The notes: a model not told the origin generated them from the letters alone. A stretch of DNA of 64,000 nucleotides from Hyposmocoma kahamanoa (GCF_003589595.1 NW_020653726.1:12305780-12369779), one strand, 5' to 3'; shown: positions 18,400-30,344, counted from the stretch's first letter. A program made the numbers and translations.

Positions 18400-18708
18400 G
18401 AGTAGCTTTCAGCTAGTGATGTGTAATAATATGATGTATATATATTTTTTTAAATATAATGATACCTACTAAATCAAATTTTTTGTTGAACTGTGATATA
18501 CATACAACAATCACATTTGAAAAGAAAACGATGGTTACGATGCGTCACGAAGATACACAAATATCGTATCGTATTCATTTTCATCCAAATTTTTTTTTAA
18601 ATGTCTTTTGCAACGTAAGGTTACTTATCGAATTAGTGCCTAATATAACAAAGATGAGTTCGTAATAGCTCTGAGCTAGTGATGTCTAATGATAATAGTA
18701 TTAGTCAT
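18400..18708. repeat. Diverged local duplication flanking the family I MITE
   Basis: 'cagctagtgatgtgtaataa' near 18413 recurs as 'gagctagtgatgtctaatga' near 18673. The stretch 'atgcgtcacgaagatacaca' (18539) recurs beyond the MITE as 'atgcgtcaggaagatataaa' (19009). This points to an old local duplication into which the MITE has inserted. Confidence 0.45.
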
Positions 18709-18972
18709 ATATCGTCGCCTTACTCTCTCAAACTCGGATCTTATAAATAATTATTATTCAGAAGAGGGCATAATTTTCTATTTGTTTTAAATTTCTTATC
18801 AAGGGTGTTAATTTCGATACATTACTTTAAGAATATGTAAAAGCCAGTATGTGAATATGAAGGAAATGTGATATGAAACAAGTCTGCAAAATTTTGAATA
18901 CACAGTCCATCTTTTGCATTTCAGTACCTTTGTGCTTTAAGATACGAGTTTGAGAAAGTAAGGCAACGATAT
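18709..18972. mobile_element. Family I MITE with about 35-bp inverted ends
   Basis: The left end 'atatcgtcgccttactctct' and the reverse complement of the right end, 'atatcgttgccttactttct', match over about 35 bases with few differences. The 264-bp body has no coding potential. A second copy, split by a large insertion, occupies 26908-27126 plus 32243-32300. The transposase family is not determined. Confidence 0.75.
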
Positions 18973-19274
18973 ATCAAACATATTTGATAGAAAAAAAGAA
19001 TGGCTACTATGCGTCAGGAAGATATAAAGATGTCGTATCATTTTCATTAACTTAACACAAAAAAATGACAAGGAAAAAGCTATATATGTGTAGTGTAGTT
19101 TATATAGATAATTCAGGTTTTTTTTTTCAAATGCGGTAATACCCCTGGACAGCATCAACACCCCCAATTCCTACCGAGGCCTCTGCCGCCCACCTTGGAC
19201 TATTCAGCGCCCACTGGGCGGCGATAGGGACTAATTTTAGAAACTGTCTAGAAGACTGAATCGGTCATTATTCA

Positions 19275-19511
19275 TTTATATATTGGGCACAGGCCTGCCA
19301 ATACGAGTTGGGAATTTCAGATGTTTTCCCAGGGTTATGAATCTTCTTCGACGTGCAAGTTTCATCGCGGTGTTTTTCTTCATCGAAAAGCTCATGGTAC
19401 ATTTTTAAATTAAATTTCGCATATTAATTCTTAGAAACGCACCTCTGAGCTCGGTCTCGAACTCACGGTCTCTGCTTTTGAGGCAGTAAAACATAGTAGC
19501 CTACGGTCTAG
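19275..19511 (-). repeat. Family C tRNA-derived SINE
   Basis: Minus-strand copy: 'gcacaggcctgccaatacga' at the 3' side, 'aaaagctcatggtacat' in the body, and a B-box-like 'ctcgaactcacgg' at the head. Diverged. Confidence 0.7.
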
Positions 19512-19745
19512 ATTGTAACAGTGTGACCTCCTTGCATCGTCATCCCACCTTTTTATCGCCTTTCTCTGGTTCCTGGCCACTCGTATTTAAATTTTGAATT
19601 GTTCCATTCCTTTGCCTCACATTCTGATTTTGTTTCGTTCCATCGTCATTTCGTTCCACCTGCTCGATCGCGACAGCGGACGGAGCTGTTTAAATTCAAT
19701 AAAAAATTTTTATTCTTTTTCTAAGTTATGATCATTATAAAATAA
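19512..19745 (-). repeat. Family K repeat, probably a LINE 3' end
   Basis: Nearly collinear with 63765-64000 ('gtgtgacctccttgcatcgt', 'atcccacctttttatcgc', 'aatcgcgacagcg'-like block). On the minus strand a stretch reads like 'RKAIKRWDDD', resembling the basic-RW-DD motif near the C-terminus of several insect LINE polymerases. No catalytic domain is left. Confidence 0.5.
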
Positions 19746-20111
19746 CCTAAATTATATGTCAATTTTAATAAGTGTATAACAGTCTACATGTACTATCATG
19801 TAATTCAGTATAACTCGGCCCTTTTAGGGGTAAGTGTCTACTTTAACTTATATTCATCATTATTAAGTTAGGAAGTGTTTGATATTAATGTACCTATTTT
19901 TCTATATATACCTTTTTATTATTACAGCCTTACTCCTTACTTCTTTGTTACCATTTCTTCTTAACCCGACTTTAAATAAATTTGTGGACCGGAAGTTTTC
20001 TGTTTTACTGCCGTGAACCTGGACACGGCTTGTTAGGGTTACAACCCTTTCAAGTATATCTATGTATATAATGCCTACTCACTCTCAACATGAAAAGGTT
20101 AAATTTTTTTT
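19746..20111. other. Unique AT-rich DNA with a trace of family F
   Basis: 'aatgcctactcactctcaac' at about 20070 resembles the end of family F on the minus strand; the rest is unassigned. Confidence 0.4.
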
Positions 20112-20272
20112 AAGATGCCAAGTGAGAGCTTGGTGTTAAGTGACACGCCTATCTACAGCAGTTGCAGTGACACTCAGAGCTTTTAAAACGCAAAGATCTG
20201 AGGGGCACTGCCATCACGTCTGTCACCCTGACGCATAAGTTGGCAAGTCCCATGTGCCTGTAATTTCAGTAA
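20112..20272 (+). repeat. Family A repeat, degraded head and lost tail
   Basis: 'gacacgcctatctacagcag' to 'catgtgcctgtaatttcag' is clear; the first 30 bases are degraded. Confidence 0.75.
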
Positions 20273-20639
20273 AAAAAGTTATCGTATAATTTCTCGAATA
20301 AAACCTATCTCACGGATCTTTGATACTGCACATTGAAGGTACAAAAAGGTTTCGCGATACCTATATTCGTTTCACGTATTTGTCATAAAGGGAACGAGAT
20401 TATTAAGCGGTGCATTTCACTCTTGATACACGGTTATAGACTTTATATTGCTTGCGAGCCTACTAGATAAGAGCTTGGTAAATACATTGTCACTATGCAG
20501 TCGGATTTTTAATTAGGATAGGGAAATAATAACGGTTCCGAATAGCAAACGAAACTGCAGAGAAGTATGGTTAACTGTTATACTAACTAAGCTGCGTCGA
20601 AAGGAGTTACTGAAAAAGTCAGAATTGTCATCCTATTTA
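20273..20639. other. Unique DNA, no gene seen
   Basis: No gene or repeat recognised. Confidence 0.45.
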
Positions 20640-20850
20640 AAAGGCACTTATCGGTGTAGCCTCTTCCACTCCTCGCGGTTCATAGCCAGCTCTTTGCTTT
20701 GCTTGCCCTCTTTATACCTACACACTTTGATCTTCTTCTTTATTTATTCACTATACACCAACTTTGGTCTTTCTCGCTTTCTTTTTCCTTCCATCTTCCC
20801 CTCAATTTTCACCTTTATTTTGCCGTATCCAATTCTACGGAAAAAAAAAC
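20640..20850 (-). mobile_element. LINE 3' fragment (RT C-terminus)
   Basis: On the minus strand 'EGKMEGKRKRERPK' and, after a stop, 'KELAMNREEWKRLHR' form the basic tail typical of an insect LINE polymerase. The copy at 59645-60110 is longer and contains the same 'IEGRIEGEKKQRK' region. Multiple stops; a relic. Confidence 0.55.
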
Positions 20851-21492
20851 TGTGCTTCCTAGTTATTATACTCAATTTCCGAAAGAAATACTAACTTACC
20901 GATATATGTCGTACATGTCACTCATAATAGTATTTCCCTATGATGGAATAGTTTAAGAAGCACCAAAATTTATGAATGGTAAAAAGATAAAAATAGCTAA
21001 CAATAGTTTTTGGTAAAATATAAATTAAGTTTATACATATTTAGTTTATTTCGTAGTTTGCATATTTTTATATGCATAAAAGTTTTCAGTAGCTTAGTAA
21101 ATAACACAATAGCATTCGTTATTTGAATAAGTTCATTTTTATCTTACTTTCTGGAGCTTTTATTACTAACGACCCAATTAGAGATAACAAACTAGAAACT
21201 CCTAACAAAATATTGTAAAATATTGTTGCCATTTTTATTGTACATATTGTGATGTTAGTAGTTAGTTCAGTTATCAATGCACTAACTGAAGCTGAATCAG
21301 ACAAATAGGAACGTTAAATGTGTTTAACTGTTAATCTGATAAACAATATTTCATTTACAAACATAAAAATGTAAAAGAAGAAAATGAGAGAAGTATGTAA
21401 AGACGAATCTTATTTTCATTTTCATTTTGACAGTCCTGACTAAAGTATGCTTTACAAAGCGTTAATACAAGCATGATCAAAAAATTTAGTAA
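20851..21492. other. AT-rich unique DNA
   Basis: No gene or repeat recognised. Confidence 0.5.
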
Positions 21493-21630
21493 CAGTAGAG
21501 CTCCTTGTGAAAGAGTTCGTCCATAGAAGTACCTTGCCTATTTCTGCCGCCAAGCAGTAATGTGAGGATTACTGCGTTCCGGTTTTGAAGGGTCAGGCTG
21601 CTGGTGAAATTATAGGCACATTAGATTTCA
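21493..21630 (-). repeat. Family A repeat, 3' half
   Basis: Minus-strand copy from 'agtagagctccttgtgaaag' to 'gaaattataggcacat'; the head half is missing. Confidence 0.8.
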
Positions 21631-22029
21631 AAATAATATGGGCAATAGTTTAAATTCCCTACCCCATATACAGGAGGTTCCAAATACTTTTACATAGCAC
21701 GATATTCAGTTTAATTAAAAATGAATTTCATAATGTATTTAAATCGAAAACATTTACTTTCCATAGAGAGACTAAATTCAACGATTGAGCAACAGATCCT
21801 TTAAAGATTATAGCGGTGTACCATCTACCCATCTACGTAATTACTTACTTACTTTTTGAGATATTTCATGCATTGTTTAATAATGTGAGCATGCTGGATA
21901 TACCAATTATCACAGGGAATATGTGAACTGTTGACGACAGCCGTTCCACCAATAACCAATTACGTATTTTTCTACCGACAAAACCAGAAAACCATCTTAC
22001 GGTTATAAGATTTTTGCAGCTTTACTAAA
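21631..22029. other. AT-rich unique DNA
   Basis: No gene or repeat recognised. Confidence 0.45.
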
Positions 22030-22145
22030 AATACTAGTAATATGCCAGACACCTACACCATTTACCTGATCTATAACCAGGGAAATCCCAGTACTATGAT
22101 ACCAGAGCAAAAGTATTCTCTCCGAGACCCAAAAGACCCAGACCA
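22030..22145 (-). repeat. Family N SINE fragment
   Basis: 'accagggaaatcccagtact' and 'atgataccagagcaa' correspond to 'actagggaattccctatact' and 'atgattaccagagcaa' of the better copy at 54022-54220. The tRNA-like head is absent here. Confidence 0.5.
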
Positions 22146-22749
22146 GAATTTATTTAAATGACTAGTAATTTCATATTATTTTCTTATTCCTTGGCGCTAT
22201 AGCGTCCAGCCTTTGACCAAATAATTATAATAATAATAATTCCTTATAATACAAAGGAAATACATTAAAATTACATGTTACAAAGATCATATACAAAAGT
22301 GAGCTTATGCCTAGAAGAGATCTCTTCTAGTCATCCCTAGCCATGGTAATTAGAGAAAGTCTGCGGAACTATTTTTGTTCAATAAATTCATTAAAATTTA
22401 AATGTAAATTGTTGTTGATATTTACATCAATGATGACTATATAAACATAACTGAAAAATACACCTACATAAATGTATGTGTATAGTGAGGAAGCTGGGGA
22501 TAGTGTATAATTTTGTATAGAAGACAAAGGACCTGCAAATCTCTGCGAAGTCGGATTGGGAGCCATTTTGATTTAGATCGAAATTTAGAGATACGATCCT
22601 ATTTTCTAAGACCAAATATGAAGCGTATTGCCAGACTCGGTAGGCGCTCCACTAACAACATGTAATTTACCTGATTGACGAACAGAGTGAGATGAGTCAC
22701 AGATCACAGATGAGTCAGAGAATCGATCCCTTGAGACAACGCTATTACG
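22146..22749. other. AT-rich unique DNA
   Basis: No gene or repeat recognised apart from a short (TAA)n run near 22230. Confidence 0.45.
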
Positions 22750-23265
22750 TTACAGTACTACTGCTGCCACCTTTGGGATGGCTCTGCTACATACCAAATG
22801 GCCACCTTAGATTCAATCTACAACCATGCCAAGAGGCTTATAGGTGACTCAGAATTGGTGAACGCGAAGCTACAGAGCCTTGTACACTGCCGTAAAATTG
22901 CCTGCTTATCGGTATTTTACGGAATATTTCACGGAGAGTGAGCGATGGAATTACACGATTTAATCCCGCCTTCCCCTTTCCATCGGGGGCCAGACGTAGG
23001 CTTGGATACCACCCCTATATTGTGGATATTCCAAAGATTCGCAAGAAGCGTTACGCTTCCACATTTATATGCGAGCGAACGGCTATGGAGTGGAATTTCC
23101 TGCCTGCAGACTTGTTCCCTGAACGTTATAACTTGAACCTTTTCATGGCGAGAGTGAATAGGCATTATTTAGGTATGCATGCTCGATCGTCGACCTCATC
23201 GTCACTTTTCATCAGGTGAGATGGAGGACAAATGCGCACTTACATTTTATAAAAAAAAATAAAAA
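22750..23265 (+). mobile_element. Family F: 3' end of a non-LTR retrotransposon (RT C-terminus)
   Basis: Best copy of the family. The upstream part reads 'LQSLVHCRKIACLSVFYGIF' before a stop; the open frame 22938-23219 then gives 'GYHPYIVDIPKIRKKRYAS' and 'ERTAMEWNFLPADLFPERYN', ending in a Ser-rich tail. This is the characteristic C-terminal region after the RT domain in insect LINEs annotated as RNA-directed DNA polymerase. The fingers, palm and endonuclease are missing, and stops make it inactive. The 3' tail ends in an A-rich stretch near 23250-23270. Confidence 0.75.
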
Positions 23266-23999
23266 TAAAAGGTAGCCTGAAGTATCCATACAAATTTTAA
23301 TATGTAATAAGCGCCATCTAGTGGTTGTGTTTGTTATCACTAAAAATTAGAGTAGCTTTGATAAATTGTAGTTCGTCAATAATTTACAAATTAGTTACAC
23401 GAGTAGGTATTTGATACTCATCGCGACTGGTGTACCAATAAGTACCTAAATACTAAATACCCGACCACGGTATCTTGTAGCGCGTTAGCAGTCCTCTTGA
23501 CCCATGACATAACTAAAATAATTTCGGTAACATCTGAACTGCATGGAACAGGTCGTTCGTTATGCTTATAGCTACCTAGCTCAGGAGTTACGACATAACT
23601 ACAATTTAAAAAAAACCGAAATCAAAACTACTCAACGGTAATTGAAAACCAGATGGAGGTCTTCGTCAAAACGAATCCTATGATTCCAAACAATAGGTCG
23701 CTGCAGTACACTGTTGAGGAGATCGTCTCATCTGTGTACCATTTCCAACATCAGATCAGTTCTGTATTACCATCATTACAACTACCCATGTACCGAGTTT
23801 TATAAAAATCGGGTACGGAAAGGGGATGAAATTCAATAAACCGTATTCATTCCCTAATATGTCACCCTTAGAGGTAGAATATTTTCTTTAATTTCAAGTG
23901 GGACTACTTCTGAGTTACCGCTTTCCAACAAAAAATAAGTCTAAAAATTATTTAAAAAACAAAAACCCGACTGCAAACTATATACTGCAAACTGTAAAT
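23266..23999. other. Unique DNA, no gene seen
   Basis: No gene recognised. 'accgagttttataaaaatcg' (23792) and 'cattccctaatatgtcaccc' (23850) may be decayed family B, but the match is too weak to annotate. Confidence 0.4.
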
Positions 24000-24140
24000 A
24001 CAGACCCGAGACAATACAGGAAAGTTAGTATTTTCTACATCAACCCGGTCGGAAATGTAATCCGGCACCTCAGAGGTGATGACATTATGAAAACCGGTGT
24101 GCAAGCCACTGGACCACAGAGGTGGTCAAAATTTTGTCTT
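24000..24140 (-). repeat. Family O tRNA-headed SINE
   Basis: On the minus strand the head reads 'ctctgtggtccagtggctt' (A-box-like), then 'gaggtgccggattacatttc' (decayed B box) and 'cgggttgatgtagaaaatac'. I recognise this order from lepidopteran SINEs. Truncated on the tail side. Confidence 0.6.
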
Positions 24141-24240
24141 TCAATGACCACAGTGGCTTTCTAAATTCAGATATACAATTTACAAATTATATATAAAAAA
24201 TTCTGTACAAAATTTTATCGAAAAAATTAATTGACTGTCT

Positions 24241-24335
24241 GGAAAACCCAAAGCCTTGCCCAACGCATTAGCATAGCAATACAAAGGGGGAACGCTGCCA
24301 GCATCTTGGGCACCTTGCCGCGAGGACCCAATTTT
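24241..24335 (+). mobile_element. LINE 3' fragment (C-terminal tail)
   Basis: One plus-strand frame reads 'SIAIQRGNAASILGTLP', a C-terminal phrase I know from lepidopteran LINE polyproteins. Nothing upstream is recognisable. Confidence 0.45.
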
Positions 24336-24842
24336 ATTCGTATAATTTAAAAATCCTAGTTTTACTTTCTAGTAGCTAAGTTTTTATTGTCTTTTTTACC
24401 TTACCTGAATATTATCTTAATTAAATACCATTTATATGTATATACTCACAATGTTAAATTATCTATGTATGTACAAACAACATCTTATATTCAAATACTG
24501 TTTTATGATTCTTGTATGCACAGAAACTTTTAAACCTAAATAATTCTAACTCTTTCGCTTTTATTCAGTTGAATTAGTAAAAGTAAATAAAAAGTTGGTT
24601 TGGTTTGACGAAACAATTTATTTAATAAGTAAGTAGTCTTCTTTTAGAAAGTTTTAAATGAACCAGAGTCCTAAGGATATAAGTTCTGCTTCCTCATTAT
24701 TAAATAAAACAGTAACTTTGTTTTTAGAAGTACTGACCGGAAATCTCAATCGACATGGAATGAAAGAGAGTTTTGTAAAGAAATTGTGCATAGTATCGCC
24801 AGACCTAATACACTTACAATCTGTGGAGCAAATACATTAAAA
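24336..24842. other. Unclassified DNA with one small open frame
   Basis: A 60-codon frame at 24658-24840 (plus) begins MNQSPKDISSAS and has balanced composition, but I cannot match it to a family or see splice sites. Otherwise AT-rich. Confidence 0.35.
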
Positions 24843-24911
24843 AAGCTACAGTGTCTTGCATGTCCAACAACGGCTTCAGGGCACTGTTGGTCCTGCCTCC
24901 ACACTGTAGCT
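24843..24911. repeat. Short inverted-repeat hairpin
   Basis: 'agctacagtgt' at 24843 and its exact reverse complement 'acactgtagct' at 24901-24911 bound a 69-base foldback with further internal pairing (ccaacaacg / cactgttgg, imperfect). Confidence 0.55.
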
Positions 24912-24929
24912 CCTCAGGGATGTTCGCGT

Positions 24930-25130
24930 TTTGGTAACTGCGAAAATTCCCGAGACTACGCGAGCATTTTCCGGAAGATGCGCGACCTGTTTTTGCGTCG
25001 TATATAGTTTCTACATTACACAATTGAAATAGAATTCATTAAGCTATGGTTACAGAAGTCTGCTTCCATTCCGTACCACGACAATGTAAATTGAACCTAA
25101 GAATCGTACAATAAATCAGCATCTAGTCAG
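24930..25130. mobile_element. Family J foldback element, partial
   Basis: Shares 'gcgagcattttccggaagat', 'agtttctacattacacaatt' and the flanking 'caatgtaaattgaacctaag' with 16950-17110. The left arm is missing. Confidence 0.5.
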
Positions 25131-26244
25131 TCTTTGTTTCTAATATTGTTACTTGTATTATGTTTCTTGGTCTCATTTTGAATTTCCGAATCAAGACATA
25201 ACTAAAAATAATGTTAAGCTCTTTGTGGTGTATATAGAAAATAAAGATACGCTGCGGCCTGCCCGCACCCGTCATTACAACGCTACACAAGGATTAACAG
25301 ATTCGTAAAAAATAAAACAGAATTAAATCTGATAAAAACAATTCTAACGAATTACCAATTGCTGCGCCTTTGAACAATCCGAATCTTTACTAAAAACAAG
25401 GATTTTGATTTGTATTAGTAAAAAAGAAAGGGAAGATCAAACGAAAAAGATAATGAGCATGAAATGGTTCATTTTGTCGGAATGGCTTGCACCTTCGTCA
25501 AAATAAGAAGGTCTGAGTAAAAAATAAGTAAAAGCCACCTGCGTTGAGAGATGAAAATTTTCTTTAAAACTTTTCTTTAGAGTTGATATTACCTCAGCTC
25601 GAAATCAATTTTACCCGTACAAATACGGTTCATTTTCCTTGGGTCGAGCGGCAAGGACACTGGCTCGATTTCAGACTCTATTTTTTTACAAACGAGTTTA
25701 AAGCCCTTTAAAAAATGTACATGTATCGTATACTATACGAACACGTATAGTATACTAAAACATTATTATATGTATAATAAAACATTATTTAGTTCAATTG
25801 ATATTAAAAATCATTGATATATGTAAAGTACATATTGAATACAACGGTTTTCTTGTAAAATTTCGAGGTGAGTACGTGTTTTTTTTTATCGTGAAAATGT
25901 TTAGGAATCCTATTTTCACACCGTATAGCAATCAATATATCCTCAATTTTACTAATTATATATTATCCAGAGTGATTGATTCAACATTTTCACTGTTATG
26001 CGGAATGAACCTTTGCTACTTGAGGTTGTATATACTCTTAAGTTGAATAAATGAAACGTTCTAGTTTTGTAGTGTTTCTCCTAAATTGTAATTTAATCTC
26101 TGGTACTTAAGATACATCATTGATCATTAATAAATAACGTAGCTTTTTTGTACAAATTTCCAAAAGGCACAACAAAACTTGTTGAATTGGTTTATAAACA
26201 TGAAGATTTTGAAATAAGATTGAGATTATTGATTATAGACACAA
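25131..26244. other. AT-rich unique DNA
   Basis: No gene or repeat recognised. A short inverted pair 'cgtatactat'/'atagtatact' lies near 25727-25757. Confidence 0.5.
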
Positions 26245-26520
26245 AAAGCCGTGATAAGCTGATGGTTAAACCTACAGCCTCTCAAGCCGAGGCCGTGGAT
26301 CTGCTCTCTCTCGAAATTTATGTGCGAAGTTTAATTTGAAATTTACCATGAGCTTCGGTGAAGGAAAACATCGTGATAAAACCTGCACGTTGAAGAAGGT
26401 TCACAACTCTTGGAAAACGTGTGAATTCCTCATCCCGTATTGGACCAGCGTTGAGGACTATAGCCTAATCCCTCGCCTGAGAAGAGATCCGTCCCCAGCA
26501 GTGGTTGAAAAGGATTGATG
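26245..26520 (+). repeat. Family C tRNA-derived SINE, full length
   Basis: Head 'agccgtgataagctgatggt', decayed B box, body 'accatgagcttcggtgaagg', 'ttcacaactcttggaaaacg' and 3' part 'gaggactatagcctaatccc' and 'tccccagcagtggttgaaaa' ending in 'gattgatgat'. The most complete copy of the family here. Confidence 0.8.
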
Positions 26521-26770
26521 ATAACTTACATACAGGCAACAACATACTCGTGTAATGGAGTTGTAGAATCAGGACATTGGATTTCGAAACTGATAACTGA
26601 CTTTTACTTTCAAACAAGTGGGTTCAAACATGTTTCAAAGTGCTCGAAATTATTTTCAAGCAAATGTATGACATTTCTACTGTATTGGTTTGCTTTTATG
26701 ACAGTTATTTGAATGTAATTTATATTACAAATTGCTTCTAACCATCTAATCTATATACTTGAATGTCTTT
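26521..26770. other. Unique DNA
   Basis: No gene or repeat recognised. Confidence 0.4.
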
Positions 26771-26907
26771 TTTTAACCGATTTAAAAAAAGGAGTTCTCA
26801 ATTCGACTGCATTTTTATTTGTGTGTATGTTATGCGATTACTCCGGCCGGATTTGTGAACCGATTTTGATGAATATTTTTTGTTGGAAACAGTATTGGTT
26901 CCATTTC
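26771..26907 (+). repeat. Family B repeat, 5' half of a split copy
   Basis: 'ttaaccgatttaaaaaaagg' to 'gttggaaacagtattggttc', where a family I MITE begins. The missing 3' half is at 32300-32395. Confidence 0.7.
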
Positions 26908-27126
26908 GATACCTTACTTTCTCAAACCCGTATCTTATAAAGAGTGATTATTCAGGAGATGGCAAAACTTTCTATTTATTTTAAATTTCTTATCAAGGGT
27001 GTTAATTTAGATGCAATGCTTTGAGAATAGGTAAAAGCCAGTCTGTGAATCTGAAGGAAATGTGACGTGAAATCAGCATGCAACATTTGTATATACAATC
27101 AATTTTTTGCATTTCAGTAACTTTGT
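26908..27126. mobile_element. Family I MITE, left part of a split copy
   Basis: Left inverted end 'ataccttactttctcaaacc' onwards, collinear with 18709-18930, up to 'gcatttcagtaactttgt'. The sequence then leaves the MITE and resumes at 32243. Confidence 0.75.
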
Positions 27127-28413
27127 CTTCTGAGCTTCTGAAAGCGGGTGCCCAAGCAGCACACCCATGTCTAAATATATACTAAAAGATATCTAATAGA
27201 ATTTAATTCGATTGAATATTTTAAAAGTTCAAATTACCTCAAGATATCTGGAAGAAGGTTTCTAGATAATTTAAAGTAAAAGTGGGCACAACTTTATTAG
27301 TAGATCACAAGAGTGCTTTGAGAAACTATCTGTAGGTAGTGTTAAGTGTGATGCTTATCTTTTTTCTCAAGCTTCTAGAATGCTACAAGACTATTTGTAG
27401 AACGTAGACAGTTTTTATTTAGTCTTGTAGACAGTTTTTAGATAATTTATAGTCTATGATAGTTTTCTTAGTAATGCTATTTTAAAACCAAAATACTAAA
27501 GCGTTACAAACATAAGATGCAATTTTCTTAATACTAATAGATTTCATGTTTAATGCCTTACAAAATATAAACTATCAAAATTGCAACATGGCGAAATTAG
27601 ATATAATATTTCGGACTTTTTCGCCCAATGTTTATTCGGTTAGAAAGCGCAAATTGACGTGCGACTTTAAATACATTGTGAAAAGTGATGTAAAACCTGC
27701 CATAAAAGTAATGCGCTCGCTAAATTTTAAATATTTATGTATTAAATATAAACTTAATAAAAATACAGTTATCGTTTTTCGGTTTTAAATAGTTATAGAA
27801 AGCTCACAAAACAAACCATTCCCAAGAAGTTCTAGGCTTTTTTAAGCTAATTTCAACTTAGATTTACTTTTTAAAAAGAAAAGAATTTTTTCTCGGCTAC
27901 TTCATAGTCATTCTTTAAAAATAAAAATGGCGATAAGAATTTAAAGCTTTTTTCAAAACACAGTTGGGAGCATTTTGTCTATAGCTTTATCTACAGAAAA
28001 ACTTTAGAATACAAAAAGATTATTTTTACTTGCTTTTGTTTACTTGACCTTGTAGAAGAACTTACATTCCTATGAAGTTTTTATGATTGTCTACAAAACG
28101 CGATGTTTCTAAGTGATTTTTTCTTTTGACAGTATTACAAAACCTTTATAAAGTTAATTAAATTTTTATTGAATTGATATTCAATTATTTTTTGTGAAAT
28201 TACTCCACTAGTTTCTTATAATTATTAATACAAAGATCGAACACTGAGAAAAAACACTCAGAAATTATAAGAAATTATATTATAAAGTTATTGAATATTG
28301 AGCGTGTTATGCAATAAAAAACTTTTCAAAACACTAGGTCAATAAACAATTTAAAAAAATCCAATTTGTCGCAAAAAAACGTTATTCTGTATAATTATAT
28401 GGAATGTGTTATA
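27127..28413. other. Unassigned left part of the 5.1-kb insertion
   Basis: AT-rich, with a local direct repeat 'gtagacagtttttattt'/'gtagacagtttttagat' near 27400-27445. An 80-codon open frame at 27546-27788 (plus) is Lys/Asn-rich and unrecognised; I do not call it a gene. Confidence 0.4.
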
Positions 28414-28415
28414 TA

Positions 28416-29694
28416 GGGGTTAAAGTATGAAATTGCCGTTTTATTACAATAGGTTCTTTGAATTTTCATAGAATCTTCATGGTTTGAGGTTTTCGAATGA
28501 AACTTTTTTCAAATGGTTTCTGTGATTTTTTTTTTTTTAAATTTGTAACATTTGAATATCGACTTTCAATTGTTTTTGGTATTCAATTTAGACAAGAAAG
28601 ATGGATACTGCGAAAATTCGAGTGATTTTTGAATACGAGTTCCGACGCGGAACTAACGCGGCAGAAACAGCCCGCAATATCAATGCTGCGTTTGGAGAGG
28701 GGTCTACTAATGAACGCACCGTGCGATTTTGGTTTAAACGCTTTCGTGATGGAAATTTCGACTTAAAGAACGAGGCACGAGGAAGACCGCCCACAGAGGT
28801 GAACAACGATGAATTAAGAGAGATAGTGGGAGCCGATCCTAGTCAAACTACCCAGGAATTAGCGGCATGATTTAACGTTACCTTACCCACAATATTGACT
28901 CACTTGCGTCAAATCAATAAAATAAAAAAATACGAAAAATGGGTGCCTCATGATTTGACTGATCTACAGAAAGAAACGCGTGTTGAAACTTGTGTTGCCT
29001 TGTTGAACCGGTACAGAAATGAAGGAATATTGGATCGAATTGTAACATGTGATGAAAAGTGGATTCTTTATGATAACCGGAAAAGAAAAATGCAATGGCT
29101 GACCCCAGGTCAAATGCCACAACAGTGTCCTAAAGCAAAACTTACCAATAAAAAGGTAATGGTAACTGTTTGGTGGTCTCAGCATGGTGTTATTCACTAT
29201 AGTTTTCTCCGATCTGGTCAAGCAATAACGGCAGATGTCTATTGTGCCGAACTCCGAACCATGTTGACAAAACTAGCAGTAAAACAGCCCCGACTCATGA
29301 ATCGATCTTCACCATTATTGCTCCACGACAACGCGAGACCTCACACAGTACGAGAAACCATTTTGACCTTTCAGGAACTGCAGTTAGAAACCATTCGTCA
29401 TCCTCCGTATTCACCAGACCTTGCTCCAACGGACTACCATTTTTTTCGTGATTTGGACAATTATCTACGTGACTAGAAGTTTTGTTCCCAGGAGGCAGTA
29501 CAAAATGCTTTCACACAGTTTGTGCAGTCTAGATCGTCGGAGTTCTATCGCAAAGGCATTAATAACCTTCCCATTAGATGGCAGCAATGTATAGATAATA
29601 ATGGCAACTATTTTGATTAAATAAATTTGTTAAAAATTTAAAAAATAAACAATTTAGATTTTCAGTACAAATCGGCAATTTCATACTTTAACCC
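28416..29694 (+). mobile_element. mariner element with perfect 23-bp TIRs
   Basis: Flanked by TA at 28414-28415 and 29695-29696. The left end 28416-28438 begins 'ggggttaaagtatgaaattg'; the right end 29672-29694 is its exact reverse complement. The length of 1279 bp is standard for mariner. It holds one transposase reading frame broken only by two stop codons. TIR identity and the otherwise intact frame suggest a fairly recent insertion compared with its host block. Confidence 0.92.
28601..29620 (+). pseudogene. mariner transposase with two nonsense codons
   Basis: The frame from ATG at 28601 to TAA at 29618-29620 spans 339 codons, the normal mariner length, with no frameshift but with TGA at 28868-28870 and TAG at 29474-29476. 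The N-terminal paired-like helix-turn-helix region is followed by 'VTCDEKWILYDN' (D151), 'LLHDNARPH' (D243) and 'PPYSPDLAPTDYHFF' (D278), giving the DD34D triad, and by 'WVPHDLTDLQK', a mariner signature. It ends 'DNNGNYFD'. Overall wording is closest, from memory, to cecropia-type mariners. Family role: cut-and-paste transposition at TA. The stops separate the DNA-binding domain from the catalytic core and remove the last 48 residues, so it should be inactive. Confidence 0.9.
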
Positions 29695-29696
29695 CT

Positions 29697-30344
29697 ATTA
29701 TATGACTAGAAAGGTGCATAAATTCCCTATCATATAAATATAAGGAATAGTTTAATGACATACCTAACTTATGTTGGACGAAATAAAACGTTCATTACAA
29801 AGTGGAGGTTATTTCTTCACGCCAACCACATTTCATACAATGATTTCATAACACGGAATTACTTCACAGTGTTTATTTATTTGTCAACAAACAAATGCCG
29901 GCCATGACCGGCCCGAGCGCGAATTACGACTATTGCATCCAGCGTTGCCAATTTGTGGGGAATTCCCCAAATTGTGGGGAGTTTCAACTAGATTGGGGAT
30001 TTTGTTGGGATGGGCGCTATGTGAGGAAAATGTGGGGATTCTAACATTTTATCATTTTGTTTAATCTATCAATTGCTGATGCATCGCTAGTTTGATCGTT
30101 ACTGTTAGAACACTGTGATGGACTATATCGACATGTTTTTCAACATCGCACATCCCTCGAATTATTAACAAGCAGCTTAAATACAATTATTATTAGACCA
30201 CTAATTGTATTATTTTTTTAAATAATATCTACTGAAGACGCTATATAACGTGTTTGTCAATAAGTACAAATACTACAGAATGTCTATAAATTAAATATAT
30301 CTAGAATAAACTTAAGAACACTAGTTTTTAGAGTATTAATAGAC
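29697..30344. other. Unassigned part of the 5.1-kb insertion
   Basis: Includes two GC-richer palindromes, 'gccggccatgaccggc' (29898) and 'atttgtggggaattccccaaat' in two halves near 29950-29971. No gene recognised. Confidence 0.4.

Noticed and set aside
24658..24840. Small gene MNQSPKD...
   Set aside because: Balanced composition but no family, no splice sites and no promoter context.
27546..27788. 80-codon open frame in the unexplained part of the 5.1-kb insertion
   Set aside because: Ordinary AT-rich composition, no motif, no second copy to show conservation.
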